Assembly (NCBI GenBank): GCA_020849175.1
Contig: JADLGR010000138.1
Coordinates: 1-40,283, forward strand
Source of the DNA: Deltaproteobacteria bacterium
GTDB taxonomy: Bacteria > Myxococcota_A > UBA9160
Direction of reading: 5' to 3'
DNA: 40,283 bases
In this document: positions 23,328-36,487 of the stretch, one piece after another
Layout of the letters: every line of letters starts with the position of its first letter
How positions within the stretch are numbered: the first letter of the stretch is position 1
Translations under genes and position numbers: made by a program
Notes under the pieces: generated by a model
The model's database searches: none
Told to the model about the DNA's origin: nothing
What the model saw: the letters and a program-made list of their open reading frames with translations, nothing else

Positions 23328-24253
23328 ACGGAACGCCCCCGTCCCCGCCGGCGCCTTCGGCTCCGATCCGCCACGAACGGGTCGCTGCCGGCGATCTCAC
23401 GTTCCACGTCGCGAGCTGCGGTGAGGGCGATCGGCTGGCGCTGTGCCTGCACGGCTTCCCCGAGAGCTGGTACTCGTGGCGGTTCCAGCTCCCGCTGCTC
23501 GCGCGGCTCGGGTGGCGAGCGTGGGCGCCGGATCTTCGCGGCTACGGCGAGACCGACCGCCCGGCCCGCATGCAGGACTATGCGATCGAGCTCCTGATGC
23601 AGGACGTCGCGAACCTGATCGACGCCTCGGGCGCGCGCGAGACGATGTTGCTCGCGCACGACTGGGGTGCGGCGATTGCGTGGCTCTTCGCGATCCGGAA
23701 GCTGCGCCCCCTCTCGCGCCTCGTCATCATGAACGTGCCGCATCCCGTGCCGATGCAACGCGAGCTGCGAACGCTTCGGCAGCTTCGCCGCTCGTGGTAC
23801 ATCGCCTTCTTCCAGATCCCGTGGCTCCCCGAGCGCATCCTCTCCGCAAACGGCGCTCGCGCAGTCGGAGACGCCATCCTGCGCTCGTCGTGCGATCGCA
23901 GCCGCTTCCCGGACGAGGTTCTCGACGTCTATCGCCGCGCAGCAGCACCTCCGGGCGCGCTGACGGCCATGCTCAACTACTACCGAGCGATCGTTCGTGG
24001 AGGGGGTGGGCGGCGACAGGAGAAGCTCGGCTTCCCGGTGATCGAGACGCCGACGCTCATGCTGTGGGGGGAGCAGGACGTCGCGCTCTCGAAGGAGACG
24101 ACGTTCGGAACGCAAGACCACGTTCGTGATCTCACGCTCCGCTATCTACCGGGCGTTTCTCACTGGGTTCAGCAGGAAGCGCCCGAGAGCGTGAATGCGA
24201 TGATCGAGGCGTGGCTCGCGGGACGCGAGGTGCCGCAGCACCCGGCCCGCTGA
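23309..24253 (+). CDS. Alpha/beta hydrolase, epoxide-hydrolase-like
   Basis: LCLHGFPESWYSWRFQLP, nucleophile motif AHDWGAAIAW, late GVSHWVQQEAPE. Confidence 0.85.
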   Translation: MQEREAHGTPPSPPAPSAPIRHERVAAGDLTFHVASCGEGDRLALCLHGFPESWYSWRFQLPLLARLGWRAWAPDLRGYGETDRPARMQDYAIELLMQDVANLIDASGARETMLLAHDWGAAIAWLFAIRKLRPLSRLVIMNVPHPVPMQRELRTLRQLRRSWYIAFFQIPWLPERILSANGARAVGDAILRSSCDRSRFPDEVLDVYRRAAAPPGALTAMLNYYRAIVRGGGGRRQEKLGFPVIETPTLMLWGEQDVALSKETTFGTQDHVRDLTLRYLPGVSHWVQQEAPESVNAMIEAWLAGREVPQHPAR

Positions 24254-24268
24254 GACGGCAGCCCGGCG

Positions 24269-24907
24269 CTACTCGCCGCTCAAGTGCCCGACGAGCAGAT
24301 CGGCGAACCAGTCGTGGAAGCGGCGTGCGCTGTCGGGGTCGTCGCCGAACCCGCCGCTCGCGCGCACGGCCTGACCGATCAGTGCGTCTCCGATCAGCGC
24401 CGTCGTGGCGAGCATCACGACGAAGCGCGAATCCTCGAACGATGGGACGGGCCCCGGCCCCTTCCAGTCTCGCGTTCGTCGCGCGTGCACGATCATCGAG
24501 AGGACGCGCAGAAATGGGCCGGCCTCGCTCGCCATCGCGCGACCCTCGGTCGACAGCGCGAGCCAGGCGAGCATGCGTGCCTGGTTCTGCTCGCCGAGCG
24601 TGGAGAAGACACGCTTGATGAGCGCAGCGAGGTCGATCCGCGCGACGTCGCGCTCGTCGAGCGTCGCCACCAGATCGGTCTGCAGCGCTTCGAGGCTGCG
24701 TGCGGCGACGGCGCGCACGAGGCCCTCACGGCTTCCGAAGTGATGGAGAATCGTGGGATGCGAGACGCCCACCTCGGCAGCGATCTCTTGCAGGCGCAGC
24801 GCGCCGGGCCCTTCTGCGAGGAAGCGCGCTTCAGCGACGTCGAGGATCTCCCGCCGGGCTTCTTCGGCGGTGCGGCGGCGACGGGCGGGGCTGGTTGACC
24901 TGGGCAT
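24269..24907 (-). CDS. TetR-family transcriptional regulator
   Basis: N-terminal HTH: ILDVAEARFLAEGPGALRLQEIAAEVGVSHPTILHHFGSREGLV. Confidence 0.92.
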   Translation of the reverse strand: MPRSTSPARRRRTAEEARREILDVAEARFLAEGPGALRLQEIAAEVGVSHPTILHHFGSREGLVRAVAARSLEALQTDLVATLDERDVARIDLAALIKRVFSTLGEQNQARMLAWLALSTEGRAMASEAGPFLRVLSMIVHARRTRDWKGPGPVPSFEDSRFVVMLATTALIGDALIGQAVRASGGFGDDPDSARRFHDWFADLLVGHLSGE

Positions 24908-24913
24908 GTGCGA

Positions 24914-24944
24914 GGGCTACCTGCAATGCTGTCGATAGTAGCCC
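24914..24944. promoter_or_regulatory. Candidate TetR operator: GGGCTAC-N17-GTAGCCC
   Basis: Perfect 7-bp arms 24914-24920 and 24938-24944 inside the 77-bp divergent gap. Confidence 0.5.
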
Positions 24945-25670
24945 GGTCGCCCCGCCCAGGCCCGGGTTGCGCCGAGGATCCTCCATGAGCGCTCCCCTTC
25001 TGACCGCGTCCTCCCGCCCGCGCGTGCGTCCGCTCGAGGCGTGGCGCGCGCTGCGCATCCTGCTTCGTGACCCCGACGACACGAAGCAGGTCTTCCGCAT
25101 CATCGACGCACTCTCCGGCCGCTCGGGCGAGCGCATCTTCGAACGCTTCCGCCAGACGCCGGCGGGAGCGCGCATCCTCGCAGAGCGTCGTAGCCTGCTG
25201 TCGGCTCTCTCGGACCGAGATGCCCTCCTCGCGATGCCCGAAGGCAGCCTCGGCCGTCTCTACGCCGACTTCGTGACCCGCGAGCAGCTCTCGGCCGACG
25301 GACTCGTCTCGGCCAGTGTCGAAGGCGGTCGTCGCGCCGACTTCGGCGACGAACGACGCCTGCTCTCCGAGCGCCTTCGCGACATGCACGATCTGTGGCA
25401 CGTCGTCACCGGCTACGGTCGCGACCTCGTCGGCGAGGCGGCCCTGCTCGCCTTCTCGTACGCCCAGACGCGCAACCGCGGCATCGGCTTCATCGTGGCC
25501 GTGGCGTGGATCAAGGCCGGACGGGCCGGCGCCGGCTTCCGGCGCACGATCGAAGAGGCGTATCGCCGCGGCCGTGACAGCGAGTGGCTGCCGGCGGCCG
25601 ACTGGGAGGCGCTGCTGGCGCGGCCGATCGGCGAGGTGCGCGAGACGCTCCACGTCGACGCGCCACCGCG

Positions 25671-29272
<3,602 letters not shown>

Positions 29273-29276
<4 letters not shown>

Positions 29277-30949
29277 TCGATTCGTCCCTGCCGGTAGCGC
29301 GCGACGCGCGCGTCGAGCTCGCGTGCGAGGCGTTCGTCGCCGAGGCTGCGTGCGACGGCGGCGCCGCGCGCTGCCGTCTGCGCCGCCTCGACGAATCGCC
29401 CGCTGCGCGCGAGCACGAGCGAGAGGGTGTAGAGGGGGTTCGGGCTCGCGCCGGCGCTGTCCACGACGGCTCGCCGGGCGAGATCGAGCGCCTCACCCGG
29501 TGTCGCTTCCGGCAGCGACGGGTGCGTCGCGAGCAGCCACGCGAGGTTGTTCATCGCGGGGACCAGATGCGGGTCGAGCCGCAGCGCCGCGCGGAGCTGT
29601 GATGCAGCGTCTGCGAAGCGGCCCTGCTCCTCGAGCACGGCGGCGAGGTTTGCGCGCACGACCGGATTGTCGCGTGTCACGGCGAGCGCACGTTCGAGGA
29701 GCGTGACTCCGTCTCGCCAGTAGCCGACCTGCCGGAACGAGACCATCGAGAGCGCGACGAGAATGGCGGCTCCGACACCCGCGACGACCCCCCGCAGTCC
29801 GGGCCGACGCGCCGCGAGCTCGCCTGCGGCCCAGATCGGGAGGATCGAGAGGCCGATGAGCGGAAGGTACATGTAGCGATCGGCGCGTGACTGCGATCCG
29901 ACCTGCACGAGGCCGATCATCGGCACCAGCATCCCGGCGAACCAGAGCCAGCCGACGAGGATCCACGGGCGCGCGCGACGCTCGCGAAGCGCGACGAAGC
30001 TCACGCCGGCGAGGACTGCGAGCCCTGCAAGCGCGGCGCCGAGCCGCGGCTCGCCGACGGAGGCCGGGTAGAACGCTGCGAGACCGGAGGGCCAGATGCT
30101 CGTCCCGAGATAGTCGAGATAGGCCGCGAGGGCGTTCACGACCCGGTCCTGGAGCGGAAACGACACCGCGGCGACCGTCGCGCCGGCCGCGCTCTGCGCC
30201 AGGACGCTGGCCACACCCGCGAGCGCGACGAGAACGAAGAGCGGCGTCTTCTCGAGCGCGGCGCTGCGCAGCGCCGCCGCATCGAGCGTGCCATCGGGTC
30301 GCGTGAGCCGGCCGAGCGGCCAGAAGTCGACGAGCATCAGCACACAGGGGAGCGTGACGAGCGTTGGCTTCGAGAGCAGTCCTGCCGCGAGACAGAGCGC
30401 GACGATGGCCTGCCGGCCGAGGCTCCGCCGCTCGACGAAGCGCACGTGGGCGATCAGCGTGAGCATGAAGAAGACGCCGGAGAGCGTGTCCTTGCGAAGG
30501 GCAGCCCACGCGACCGACTCCACGTGCAGTGGATGCAGCGCGAAGACGGCCGCCACGGCGGCGCTCCGCCAGACCGCTCCGGTCATACGCCGAAACGCGT
30601 GGAAGAGCAGCAGTGTCGAGAGCGCATGAAGGGTCACGTTCTCGAGCAGGATCCAGCGGGCGGTGAGGCCGTGGATCTGCGCATCCGCGAGAAGAGAAAG
30701 GACGGTGAGCGGGATCCAGTTGGCGACGAGCGTCGTTTGCCAGGCCCACGCGATGCCGCGCGCGGACAGGCCGGCTCGTAGCCCGGCGTTCGCCGTGATC
30801 GCCTCGGAGTCGTCGAAGCGCACGAAGCCGTGGCCGGAGACCTGTGCGTAGACCGCGGCGATGGCGAGGAGCAGGCCGACTCCGAGGAGGAGCGGCAGGC
30901 GAGAGGAGCCTCGCGCCCGGGTCTCGGAGCGTGCAGCTTCGGACGGCAC
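29273..30949 (-). CDS. TMTC-like polytopic membrane protein with C-terminal TPRs
   Basis: GTG start; HGFVRFDDSEAITAN, LHPLHVESVAWAALRKDTLSGVFFML, SRADRYMYLPLIGLSI, then TPR units. 4-nt TTGA overlap with mfd. Confidence 0.8.
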
Positions 30950-31092
30950 CGCGACGTGGTAGACGAGGCATGCCGAGAAATCAAAGCGGGTGCGGGTTGC
31001 GGCTACCCGGTAGTCGAAGCGCCCACGGAATCTTCGTCTTCGAAATCGGCGCCGATCCGTCGAATCGACGATCGCAGCGAGCGTCCGCTCTC

Positions 31093-32775
31093 TCAGAGGC
31101 GGGAGGACGTGAGCGGAACGTCGGCTCGGGTAGCGGCCTTCTCGAATCGGGCCTGCACCGCCGCGGCTTCCTGCGGCTTGCTCTGCGCCCGCAGACTGGC
31201 TTCGAGACCGCGGAGCGACCAGACGTTCTCGGGGTAGCGGGCCAGATCTTCGCGGTACACGGCCTCGGCCTGCTTCGCGCGGCCGGCCTTCAGCAGCACG
31301 GCGCCGAGCGCCTGGCGCTCGGGGAAGTACCAGGGCGGCGGCTCCATGTAGCGCAGGCCGTCCTGCAGCACGACGGCGCGCTCCAGATCGCGAACCGCGA
31401 TGGCGGTCTTGCCCTGTGCGGCCGCGATCTCCCCGGCGAGATCGTGCGAGGCGATCTCGAGCAGCGTCTTCGCGGAGTTCACCATCATGATCATGCGATC
31501 CGCGGGCATCGCGGCCGCGGCGCTCGCGACGAGCGCCTGCTCGGCTTCGGCTTTCGCGAGGTCGCCCTTTCTCGTGTAGGCGAGCCCGCGCGCGTAGTGC
31601 CAGAGCGCGCTCCAGTAGGCGAACTCTTCGGGCGGCGCCGGCTCGGCGAGGATCGCGTCCCACTGTCCGAAGCGCGCCATCACGAACGTGGGTGTCGCAG
31701 GCACGTACTCGAGCATCGGCATGTGTCGCAGGAAATCGGGTCCGCCGAGGCCGGCGAGCTCACGAGCCGCCGCGAGCGCCCGCGTGCTCTGGCCGTCCAT
31801 CGCTGCTGCGGCCCACAGAAAGTCGATGTTGTGCGGGTAGTACATCATCGGGTACTCACCCGACGGCTTCACGCGCGCGATGTACTCGCGGTCCGCCGAG
31901 ACGGCCTTCTCGTTGACTGCAGCCGCCGCGTCGTACTGCCCGACGCGCATGTAGATGTGCGACGGCATGTGGACGAGATGGCCGGCCGCGGGTGCGATGG
32001 CACCGAGCCGCCCGGCGCTCGGAATACCCCGCTCGGGCTGCTTCGACGCCTCGACGGCATGGATGTAGTAGTGGTTGGCGCCGGGATGGTTCGGATCCCG
32101 CTTCAGCACGGCCTCGAGCGTCGAGACGATCTCGAGCGTTCCCGGGCGCGGCTCGCCGGCGTTGCTCCACAGATCCCACGGTCGAAGGTCCATCATCGAC
32201 TCGGCGAAGAGCACCTGCGCATCGAGATCGTCGGGGTGCTGCTTCGCGAGCGTTCGCATCGCGTCCGCGTACGCCTCGTCGAGCGCCTTTCGCTCGGTGT
32301 GCGCTTCACTGGTGTGACGCACCGAGAGCGCGGCGATGTAGTCCTGTTCGTCGGGTGACCCCTGCGGCGCGAGCGCCTTCGCCTGCTGGATCGCCTGCCA
32401 CGCGCGGCGATCGCGTTCGGCGTCGACCGGGCTGTTGTAGTTGGGGCCGGCGGCGAGGGCGACGCCCCAGAAGCACATCGCCGCGGCGGGATCGAGCCGG
32501 GTGCACTCGGTGAACGCGCGCGTCGCCTCGTCGTGGTTGAAGGCGTAGAGAAGGCGCAGGCCCTGATCGAAGTACGCCTGCGCTTGCGGCGACGACGTCG
32601 TAATCGCGTGGTGGTGCCGGTCTCCGAGGCCCGAGAGGCGCGGCGCGGCGGGCGCACGGGACTGTACGGCCTCCGGCACGGCCGCTGAGCCGGGCGCGGC
32701 AGCGTGCTGGCACGCGAGGCAGGTGAGGACCGAGAGGCCGGCAGCGAACCGGGCCAGGGATGCACGAGGCGCCAT
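31093..32775 (-). CDS. TPR lipoprotein with conserved-looking His motifs
   Basis: Lipobox-like LTCLAC; AYFDQGLRLLYAFNHDEATRAFTECTRLDP; GANHYYIHAVEAS; AAGHLVHMPSHIYMRVGQYDAAA. Confidence 0.8.
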   Translation of the reverse strand: MAPRASLARFAAGLSVLTCLACQHAAAPGSAAVPEAVQSRAPAAPRLSGLGDRHHHAITTSSPQAQAYFDQGLRLLYAFNHDEATRAFTECTRLDPAAAMCFWGVALAAGPNYNSPVDAERDRRAWQAIQQAKALAPQGSPDEQDYIAALSVRHTSEAHTERKALDEAYADAMRTLAKQHPDDLDAQVLFAESMMDLRPWDLWSNAGEPRPGTLEIVSTLEAVLKRDPNHPGANHYYIHAVEASKQPERGIPSAGRLGAIAPAAGHLVHMPSHIYMRVGQYDAAAAVNEKAVSADREYIARVKPSGEYPMMYYPHNIDFLWAAAAMDGQSTRALAAARELAGLGGPDFLRHMPMLEYVPATPTFVMARFGQWDAILAEPAPPEEFAYWSALWHYARGLAYTRKGDLAKAEAEQALVASAAAAMPADRMIMMVNSAKTLLEIASHDLAGEIAAAQGKTAIAVRDLERAVVLQDGLRYMEPPPWYFPERQALGAVLLKAGRAKQAEAVYREDLARYPENVWSLRGLEASLRAQSKPQEAAAVQARFEKAATRADVPLTSSRL

Positions 32776-32906
32776 GGGGACGACCCTCCTGTCCAACCCC
32801 ACCCCACTACTGACAGAATTGTAGATCGCACGGACTCGGCTGCCCAACGGCCAGGCTCGGTGACTGGCGATGTCACCGGAGCCCTCCGAGATGAGACCCG
32901 GTCGCA

Positions 32907-32924
32907 GCGTGCAGCGCTGCACGC
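32907..32924. repeat. 18-bp perfect palindrome GCGTGCAGCGCTGCACGC
   Basis: Direct reading; intergenic between vapC and the TPR lipoprotein gene. Confidence 0.8.
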
Positions 32925-32945
32925 CCAGGCATTCGCGGGGCTCGC

Positions 32946-33344
32946 CTACGCTCCGCGAAGGGCGCGCTGCCGCAGTGAGGAGACCGTCGCGAGGGCCGCG
33001 TAGTCTCGGTCCCGGTGGAGTACTTCGAGGTCGTGCCGGAGTGCGCAGGCGGCGATCAGGCAGTCGACCGACGAGCGGATCGTTCGCCCGACCCGCCGCG
33101 CCGCGCGGTAGAGACCGACGGCTTCGAGGAAGACCGATTCTTCGAGCGGCGATTCGACCACGGGCAAAGAGAGCATCGCCTCCCGGGCCGTGCGATGGGC
33201 CCGCTCGTCGTCGAAGCCCTGGAGCACCTCCTGGATGACGGGGAGGCAGGTCACGACGTCCTCGAAATCGATCGTCGCGTCGAGCCGCAGTGGGCGGTCG
33301 GCGCGAAAGACCGCGATCCAGATCGAGGTGTCGACGAGGATCAC
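32946..33344 (-). CDS. vapC: PIN-domain toxin, VapC-like
   Basis: VILVDTSIWIAVFR; acidic residues in PLEESVF, SSVDCLIAACAL and HRDRDYAAL; GTGA overlap with upstream vapB. Confidence 0.9.
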   Translation of the reverse strand: MILVDTSIWIAVFRADRPLRLDATIDFEDVVTCLPVIQEVLQGFDDERAHRTAREAMLSLPVVESPLEESVFLEAVGLYRAARRVGRTIRSSVDCLIAACALRHDLEVLHRDRDYAALATVSSLRQRALRGA

Positions 33345-33565
33345 GAGCGCCGTCGCCGCGCCGAGGCTCTTCGATCGCCGCGCATCTCGCCGAGGTCCCC
33401 GTGCCACAGCCCAGAACCCTGCAGCGTGAGGATCTGGCGGGCTTTGATCCTGCGAACGTACTCCTCGAGCGCACGTTCTACGGCCCGGGAATAGGTCTTC
33501 TCTCCGCTCAGCCGCGTGGCCTCCTCCAGAAGATCCTCACGAAGCACAAGATTCGTACGTTTCAT
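33341..33565 (-). CDS. vapB: VapB-like antitoxin
   Basis: MKRTNLVLREDLLEEATRLSGEKTYSRAVERALEEYVRRIKARQILTLQGSGLWHGDLGEMR; directly upstream of vapC. Confidence 0.88.
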   Translation of the reverse strand: MKRTNLVLREDLLEEATRLSGEKTYSRAVERALEEYVRRIKARQILTLQGSGLWHGDLGEMRGDRRASARRRRS

Positions 33566-33621
33566 GTGTAGACTATATCGGACTGAAGCCGGGCTTCGAG
33601 CCTCCGGAAGCGCCCCTACTC

Positions 33622-34770
33622 CTACACCCCCGACACGGACAGCGTCGCCGGGATCGCGGCCTTCCAGGAGAAGCGCGCGTCGAGGAGGCGGCGGGCGGCG
33701 GCGCCGAGGCGGGCGGCGAGCGCGCCGTCCCTGCGCAGGGTCCGGATCGCGCTGGCGAGCTCGGCGGCGCCCGCGGAGAGGGGCAGCAGCCACGCGTCGC
33801 GTTCGTGCGTGAAGCCGTCGGCGATCCCCTCGAAGGCGACGATCGCGAGCTGCGCCTCCGCGTAGTTGAGGAGCTTGATGGGAAAGCCGCCGAGGCTTCG
33901 ACGAGGTACGACGGCGAGCGCCGCACCGAAGAGGAGGTCTCGCGCCTCGCGCGCGCTCGCGGCCCGAACCACACGCGGGCCCGGCGGCGGCCGGCGGCGC
34001 GGGTCGTGCGTCACGATCACGACCTTGTCCTTGCCGAGCCGCGTCGATGCATCGGCGAGGAGCGCGAGGTCCTGATACGCGTCGAGGTTCCCCGCGTAGA
34101 CGGCGAAGGCGCCGCGGACGAGTCCATGGCGGCGACACGCGGCGTCGACGCTGTCCGGGTGCGGCGGCGGCGCGGGATCGAGCGCCGGCCGGACGTGCGC
34201 GACGCGGCCGGGCGCGAAGGGTGCGAGCGCCGCAGCCGCGGCTGCCGTCAGCGCGATGACGGCATCGGCGCGCGCCGCGAGGAAGCGGTCGAGGCCGTGG
34301 CCAAATCGATCGAGCGCGCGCGCAGTCCGCACGGCGCGGACCGAAGCGTACGACCGCAGCTCGCTTTCGAGGAGCGTGTGCGCGACGTAGACGACTCTCG
34401 GCGTCCCGAGCGCGCGCGCCGCGAGGGCGATGCAGGCCGCCTCGGCATTGTGCGCCAGGATCGCGTCGAACCTCGATCGCCGCTGCTCGGCGAGGAGCGT
34501 TCCGAGCAGCGCGGCGTCGGCGCCGAGCTTGCGCGGATGTGGGCCCGCACGCAGCGGCGTGCGCGAGAGCGGGGCCGGTCCCGTGCGGATGTGGACGCCG
34601 GCGTCGCTCAGGTCGCGCATCATCACGTCGTCGCGAAGACCGTGGCCGTAACACAGGAGCGTCACGTCCGCGCTCGCGCGCGCGAGCGCGCGAGCCTGCT
34701 CCGCAACGTACACCTGCGAGCCCTGCGGCAGGGGGAAGGGAAACGCCGCGAGCAGCGCGAGGCGCGGCAT
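33622..34770 (-). CDS. Glycosyltransferase family 4-like
   Basis: MPRLALLAAFPFPLPQGSQVYVAEQARALA; FAVYAGNLDAYQDLALLADA; GGFPIKLLNYAEAQLAIVAFEG. Confidence 0.82.
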   Translation of the reverse strand: MPRLALLAAFPFPLPQGSQVYVAEQARALARASADVTLLCYGHGLRDDVMMRDLSDAGVHIRTGPAPLSRTPLRAGPHPRKLGADAALLGTLLAEQRRSRFDAILAHNAEAACIALAARALGTPRVVYVAHTLLESELRSYASVRAVRTARALDRFGHGLDRFLAARADAVIALTAAAAAALAPFAPGRVAHVRPALDPAPPPHPDSVDAACRRHGLVRGAFAVYAGNLDAYQDLALLADASTRLGKDKVVIVTHDPRRRPPPGPRVVRAASAREARDLLFGAALAVVPRRSLGGFPIKLLNYAEAQLAIVAFEGIADGFTHERDAWLLPLSAGAAELASAIRTLRRDGALAARLGAAARRLLDARFSWKAAIPATLSVSGV

Positions 34771-34840
34771 CAGTCGAGGCTGCGGTGCGCCGGTGGCCGC
34801 ACTCGTCCATGCCCGCTGCGTCGCCGCCAGGGCCATCGCC

Positions 34841-36469
34841 TCATTCGAGGTACCCGAGTGCGCGCAGCCGCGCGGCCACCTCGGCTGCCTCCTCGTCGGT
34901 GTAGGGAGCTGCGGCCGGTGTGCCGGGACCTGCGTCGCACCACGGCAGACCCATGGCACGCAGGCAGGCGGGAGCGAGCTGCGGCAGGGCTCGCACGTCC
35001 TCCAGGGCGTCGCTCCCGGATCCGTCTGCGACCAGCAGGCCGCCTGGCCGGTGTGTTCCGTTCATGCCGCTTCCGCGCCCCCCCGCGAGCGACGCACCTT
35101 CGAGGCTGCGGATCGCGGCGGACCGCGGATCGTGCCACGGCGTAGGGACGAGCGAGAGACCGTAGCCGCCGTCGAGCGCCAGCTCGAAGACGACGTCCGG
35201 TGCGCGATCGACGAAGGGTCCCGTGTACACCTCCTCGCGTGGCAGAGCGCGCGCGACGACGGGATCTCCGCCGGGAAGCTTCCACGCGAGCAGCGAATCG
35301 ATCACCTCGCGCGCGGCGCGGTCGCGGTTGGCCGGAGCGACGCGACCCTGCGACTCGCGTCCGGCGAGGTTGATCCACACGCCCGGCTGGGTGTTCGCCT
35401 CCTCCGAGAAGGCCCGCGTGTCTCGCCAGTCGAAGCCCGCGAAGCGTGCCGCGCTCTCGACGCGCGCTGCCGCACCGCGGCCGAGCCGGAAGGCGGCTTG
35501 CGCCATCCGTGGCGGTAGCGCGCGCAGCACCGTCCCGCGCAGTCCGCGCGCGAGCGAATCGAAGCCCGCGCCGCCACCGGTTCGCCGCAGCAGCCCGCAC
35601 TGCTCGAGATGGCGATTCACGTGGACGACGCGCCGCGACGCACCGCCCATCCCGTGGTCGGACATCACGACGCAGAGGGCCTCGTTCCCGAACGCCTCTC
35701 GCAGCTCGCCGCACGCCGCGTCGAGCGCCTCGTACACCGCAGGCAGCGCGTGGCGGCGAAGTGCGCTCGCAGTGCGGTCGTACCGCGGCGATGCCTCGTC
35801 GAAGTCGCGCCAGAAGTGATGCCCGGCCGTATCGCTCTCCGCGAAGACGATGCACGCGAGATCGGGGCCGAGGCCGGCGGCGCGAAGCCGCTGTATCGCC
35901 TCCAGTGCGAATCGCGTCTTGCGCGCGATGCGTTCACGAAGAACCTGCGCGGCGCGTTCGTGCCAGCCCTGGGTGCGCGCGCTCTCGTCGAGATCGGGCG
36001 TCATCCACGGCCCCGTCCGTCCGGCGATCTCGCGGTAGAGGGCGGGGTCGCTCGCGGCGCCTGCGCGGCTCCCCGACGAGACAGGCGCATCGAACCCCGG
36101 GACGAGCAAGCCGCAAACCGGCTCTGCCGGCGCGGTGGCCGGCACGCCGAGTGCGAGAACACTGCCTCCGGCCTCGCTGACGCGCGCGAAGAGCGAGCGG
36201 CCTGCACGGTCGCGGGCGTTCACGAAGCGAAGCCGGTAAGCGCCGGGGAGCTTCTGCGTGAAGTCGAAGATCCCGTGAGCTCCCGGGTCGAGGCCCGTCA
36301 CGAACGAAGACCATGCCGGGAAGCTCGCAGCGGGCGTCGTGCTCGCGAGAGACCGGACGCCGCCCGCGCCCATCCAGCGTTCGAGGTTCGGCATCCGCCC
36401 GGCGGCGGCGAGCGACCGGACGAGATCCGGGCTCGCGCCATCGAGGCCGAGCACGAGGAGCGGGCGCAG
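34841..36469 (-). CDS. AlkP-superfamily phosphodiesterase/phosphohydrolase
   Basis: [54 protein letters not shown]. Start uncertain: GTG 36454, or non-canonical CTG 36469. Confidence 0.85.
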   Translation of the reverse strand: MRPLLVLGLDGASPDLVRSLAAAGRMPNLERWMGAGGVRSLASTTPAASFPAWSSFVTGLDPGAHGIFDFTQKLPGAYRLRFVNARDRAGRSLFARVSEAGGSVLALGVPATAPAEPVCGLLVPGFDAPVSSGSRAGAASDPALYREIAGRTGPWMTPDLDESARTQGWHERAAQVLRERIARKTRFALEAIQRLRAAGLGPDLACIVFAESDTAGHHFWRDFDEASPRYDRTASALRRHALPAVYEALDAACGELREAFGNEALCVVMSDHGMGGASRRVVHVNRHLEQCGLLRRTGGGAGFDSLARGLRGTVLRALPPRMAQAAFRLGRGAAARVESAARFAGFDWRDTRAFSEEANTQPGVWINLAGRESQGRVAPANRDRAAREVIDSLLAWKLPGGDPVVARALPREEVYTGPFVDRAPDVVFELALDGGYGLSLVPTPWHDPRSAAIRSLEGASLAGGRGSGMNGTHRPGGLLVADGSGSDALEDVRALPQLAPACLRAMGLPWCDAGPGTPAAAPYTDEEAAEVAARLRALGYLE

Positions 36470-36487
36470 CGCGCGACTCGTGGCGCG

